DNA from: Firmicutes bacterium UBA6811
GTDB taxonomy: Bacteria > Bacillota > SHA-98 > UBA4971
NCBI GenBank assembly: GCA_002452295.1
Contig: DKEX01000040.1
Coordinates: 1-9,044 of the forward strand
Length of the DNA stretch: 9,044 bases
Direction: 5' to 3'
Positions 6,968-9,044 of the stretch are shown one piece after another. The translations under genes were made by a program, and so were the position numbers. How positions within the stretch are numbered: position 1 is the stretch's first letter; every line of letters starts with the position of its first letter. Under the pieces are notes generated by a model. It saw only the letters and a list, made by a program, of their open reading frames with translations, was not told the DNA's origin and ran no database searches.

Positions 6968-7046
6968 TTTCCTGTCTTGCGCCTCCTGCGGCTCTTCATT
7001 CGTCTGGCGCCGCCTCACGCGCCGTCCCTGGGGTAAAACCAAGACG

Positions 7047-7188
7047 CTAAGCAGATCGTCAAGAGTTGTCGCTGGTTCTTAAGAGCGCGGGTGCTGTCCG
7101 GGGTTGCCGGTGTCGCACCCTCTCTTTGAGTCACCGGCAACCCAAACACCCCCAGAAAACCGGCGAAAACTAACAGCGCCATACTTAG
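7047..7188 (-). repeat. Imperfect palindromic element, copy 2 (about 142 bp, between pcrA and ligA)
   Basis: Inverted relative to copy 1 at 4502-4641. The ends are CTAAGCA (7047-7053) and TACTTAG (7182-7188), matching at 6 of 7 positions as inverted repeats. Read on the minus strand it begins TCTAAGTATG, identical to copy 1 from 4501, keeps AGTTTTC and GTTTTC at the same offsets, contains the central hairpin, and then shares GCGCTCT, GAACC.GCGA and CTTAG with copy 1. It fills most of the 246-bp gap, ending 10 bp from the pcrA stop codon. No coding potential or target-site duplication is evident. Confidence 0.72.
7101..7143 (-). repeat. Central hairpin of palindromic element, copy 2
   Basis: GGGTTGCCGGTG (7101-7112) and CACCGGCAACCC (7132-7143) form the same perfect 12-bp stem as copy 1, with a 19-nt loop. 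Read in reverse complement it differs from copy 1 at only two loop positions (plus-strand 7119 and 7114). There is no T-run, so it is unlikely to be a simple terminator for pcrA. Confidence 0.85.
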
Positions 7189-7198
7189 AACGCCGCTC

Positions 7199-9044
7199 TT
7201 ACAGCATAGGCTCGATGGGCGCATAGGCCACTGCCAGCCTCTTGACACCCACGGCTGGGAACGCCACGGTCACTATGGCGTTTCTCCCCTCGCCATCGGC
7301 GCTCACGACCGTGCCGACCCCCCACTTCCCGTGCATTACCTTGTCGCCCGGGCGGTACGGGCCGGTCTCCCCACGACCTGCAGGACTTCCGCGTTCCCCG
7401 CGATCCCCGCGGTCCCCAGGGTTGCCAGGATCCACGGGGGAAGCCGCCTGGTCCACTGACGGTTGCCGCAGCACGGAGGCGCCGCCAGACGAAGACATGA
7501 GTCTACCGGAGAGGCCCTGATGCGACCGCCGGGACAACCGCGTCTCGAAGCTCGCCTCAGGATCTCCCTCCGGTGCGGTCACGTCGCCGCCATCGTGCGA
7601 TCGCCTGCCGCCGCCCGGCGACTCGGACCAGGGCCCGCGCGCGCCGGTGGCCGGCCGCCCACGCCAATCATCACGCCCCGCCCTGGCCTGATCCCCATCT
7701 CTGCCGGAAGCACCTCCGCCCCATGCAGGCTCGGCAAGCACCCGCCGCACCGTCCCCCAGCCGAGCCCGGGGCGCCGCGTCACGTTGCGACACAGGTCCT
7801 CAGGAACGTCCCCGAGGAACCGGGAAGGTTCGTTTGCCACGACCTCGCCGTAAAGCAGGCGCTGCTGGGCGCGGGTGAAGTACAGCGCCTCCCTGGCCCT
7901 GGTTATTCCGACGTAGCACAGGCGCCGCTCCTCCTCGAGTTGCTCTTCATCGTCAAGGGTCCGCGAGTGAGGGAAAAGCCCTTCCTCCATGCCCGCCAGA
8001 AACACCACGGGAAACTCCAGGCCCTTCGCCGCATGGAGCGTCATGAGCGTGACGCCCTCCTGCCGCTCATCGAGGAGGTCCACGTCAGTTGCGAGGGTGA
8101 CCTCTTCGAGGAATGCGGCCAGTCCCCTGTGCTCGCTGTCTCGACTGTCGAACTCCCGCGTCACCGAGAGGAATTCCCTGATATTCTCGGCCCTCGTTTC
8201 CGCCTCGACGGAGCGCTCCTCTTTGAGCGCTTCCAGGTACCCGGAGCCATCTATGACTCTCCTTGCGATCTCCGAGACCGGTAGCCTGTCCTGCACCTGC
8301 GCAAGACCCTGGACAAGCGTGGCAAACTCCGACAGGGCGGCCCTGGTCTTCGAGCTGACTCCGGCAACGGCCCCGTCCGGGTCGTCCAGCGCGAGGAGCA
8401 GCGGCACCCCGGCATCCCTGGAGTAGTTCACGTACTTCGCCAGCGTGGCCTCGCCCACTCCGCGCCTGGGCACGTTGACCACCCTCGAAAGGCTCACCCG
8501 GTCGTCGGGGTTCAGGATGAGCTTGAGATAGGCGAGGATGTCCTTGATCTCCTTGCGCTCGTAGAACTTGAGGCCACCCACGACCTTGTACGGCAGGCCC
8601 CTCCCCATGAACGTCTCCTCAAACACCCTGGACTGCGCGTTCGTGCGGTACAGAACCACGAAATCCGCGGGTCGCCGCCCTTTCAGCACGCCCTGTTCGA
8701 TCTCCGACGCCACGAACGCAGCCTCGTCGCGCTCGTCCCAGGCCTCATAGTAGATGGCCTCGCGCCCTCGGCCGTTGGTAGTCCAGAGGTTCTTCTCCCT
8801 GCGCGACCTGTTCTGCGCTATCACCTGGTTCGCTATGTCCAGTATCACCTGGGTGGACCGGTAGTTCTGCTCCAGCTTGATCACAGTGGCGTCGGGATAG
8901 TCGCTCTCGAAATCCAGGATGTTTCGAATGTCTGCCCCGCGCCACTGGTAGATGGATTGGTCTGGGTCGCCGCACACGCAGATGTTGCGGTGGCCGGCGG
9001 CAAGCAGGTTTACGAGTTCGTACTGGGCGCGGTTGGTGTCCTGG
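7199..9044 (-). CDS. pcrA: ATP-dependent DNA helicase PcrA (UvrD/Rep family), N-terminus beyond the right edge
   Basis: PcrA is a 3'-5' superfamily 1A helicase used in repair, rolling-circle plasmid replication and removal of stalled RNA polymerase. The visible 614 residues begin at QDTNRAQY, the end of motif II (DExQDTN), so about 225 residues including the Walker A motif are missing. Seen in order are motif III (GDPDQSIYQWRGA), motif IV (LEQNYRST), motif V (TLMTLHAAKGLEFPVVFLAGMEEG) split over that block, and motif VI (RRLCYVGITRARE). The protein ends with the Tudor-like RNA-polymerase-binding domain GDKVMHGKWGVGTVVSADGE and onwards, finishing KRLAVAYAPIEPML. Between helicase core and Tudor domain lies a Gly/Arg/Pro/Ser-rich linker of about 140 residues, roughly 100 longer than in Bacillus PcrA. 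It contains a short collagen-like run. The next gene, ligA, acts in the same repair steps. Confidence 0.96.
   Translation of the reverse strand, partial: QDTNRAQYELVNLLAAGHRNICVCGDPDQSIYQWRGADIRNILDFESDYPDATVIKLEQNYRSTQVILDIANQVIAQNRSRREKNLWTTNGRGREAIYYEAWDERDEAAFVASEIEQGVLKGRRPADFVVLYRTNAQSRVFEETFMGRGLPYKVVGGLKFYERKEIKDILAYLKLILNPDDRVSLSRVVNVPRRGVGEATLAKYVNYSRDAGVPLLLALDDPDGAVAGVSSKTRAALSEFATLVQGLAQVQDRLPVSEIARRVIDGSGYLEALKEERSVEAETRAENIREFLSVTREFDSRDSEHRGLAAFLEEVTLATDVDLLDERQEGVTLMTLHAAKGLEFPVVFLAGMEEGLFPHSRTLDDEEQLEEERRLCYVGITRAREALYFTRAQQRLLYGEVVANEPSRFLGDVPEDLCRNVTRRPGLGWGTVRRVLAEPAWGGGASGRDGDQARAGRDDWRGRPATGARGPWSESPGGGRRSHDGGDVTAPEGDPEASFETRLSRRSHQGLSGRLMSSSGGASVLRQPSVDQAASPVDPGNPGDRGDRGERGSPAGRGETGPYRPGDKVMHGKWGVGTVVSADGEGRNAIVTVAFPAVGVKRLAVAYAPIEPML
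7390..7434 (-). repeat. Five 9-nt units encoding Gly-X-Y repeats in the PcrA linker
   Basis: On the plus strand the units are CGCGTTCCC, CGCGATCCC, CGCGGTCCC, CAGGGTTGC and CAGGATCCA. They encode DPGNPGDRGDRGERG in pcrA. The first three differ at just one or two bases, consistent with slippage or duplication of a 9-nt unit. The reading frame is preserved. Confidence 0.8.

Noticed and set aside
6953..7042. Upstream TTG start for LigA at 7042
   Set aside because: It would add 30 Arg/Gln-rich residues not seen in the family and has no better ribosome binding site; GTG 6952 gives the normal length.
4502..7188. CRISPR or other repeat array
   Set aside because: There are only two copies, inverted and 2.5 kb apart, with no spacers and no cas genes.
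7419..7428. Third partial copy of the element (GGGTTGCCAG in pcrA)
   Set aside because: Only about ten bases match, it lies in the Gly-X-Y coding repeat, and there is no pairing arm; taken as chance.

Overview
The window looks like a chromosomal housekeeping segment of a GC-rich (by eye about 60-65% G+C) member of the Firmicutes/Bacillota. The order pcrA, ligA, gatC, gatA, gatB is typical of that phylum. Several starts are TTG or GTG with strong Shine-Dalgarno sequences. The taxonomy is inferred from gene order and composition only. Every gene is on the minus strand, so transcription runs from the right edge to the left edge.

Layout in the direction of transcription. (1) 9044-7199: the C-terminal two thirds of the UvrD/PcrA helicase; its start lies beyond the right edge. 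(2) 7198-6953: a 246-bp gap holding one copy of an imperfectly palindromic repeat of about 140 bp. (3) 6952-4919: NAD-dependent DNA ligase LigA, complete. (4) 4918-4481: a 438-bp gap holding several hairpin-forming sequences and a second, inverted copy of the same repeat, which ends just upstream of the gatC ribosome binding site. (5) 4480-4187 gatC, 4141-2546 gatA and 2553-1006 gatB: the three subunits of the tRNA-dependent amidotransferase. gatA and gatB overlap by 8 bp. (6) 919 to the left edge: an EamA/DMT-family membrane transporter whose last codons are cut off.

PcrA unwinds DNA during repair and plasmid replication and acts on RNA polymerase at lesions. LigA seals the remaining nicks. 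GatCAB converts mischarged Glu-tRNA(Gln) and/or Asp-tRNA(Asn) to the correct aminoacyl-tRNA. The transporter has no evident link to the others and probably sits downstream by position only.

No new multi-gene system is visible. The most unusual content is noncoding: the inverted pair of palindromic elements bracketing ligA, a perfect 14-bp inverted repeat inside the start of the transporter gene, and a hairpin-rich stretch between ligA and gatC. Among the proteins, PcrA has a greatly lengthened, partly collagen-like linker, GatA has a 43-residue low-complexity C-terminal tail, and GatB has an N-terminal extension of about 34 residues.
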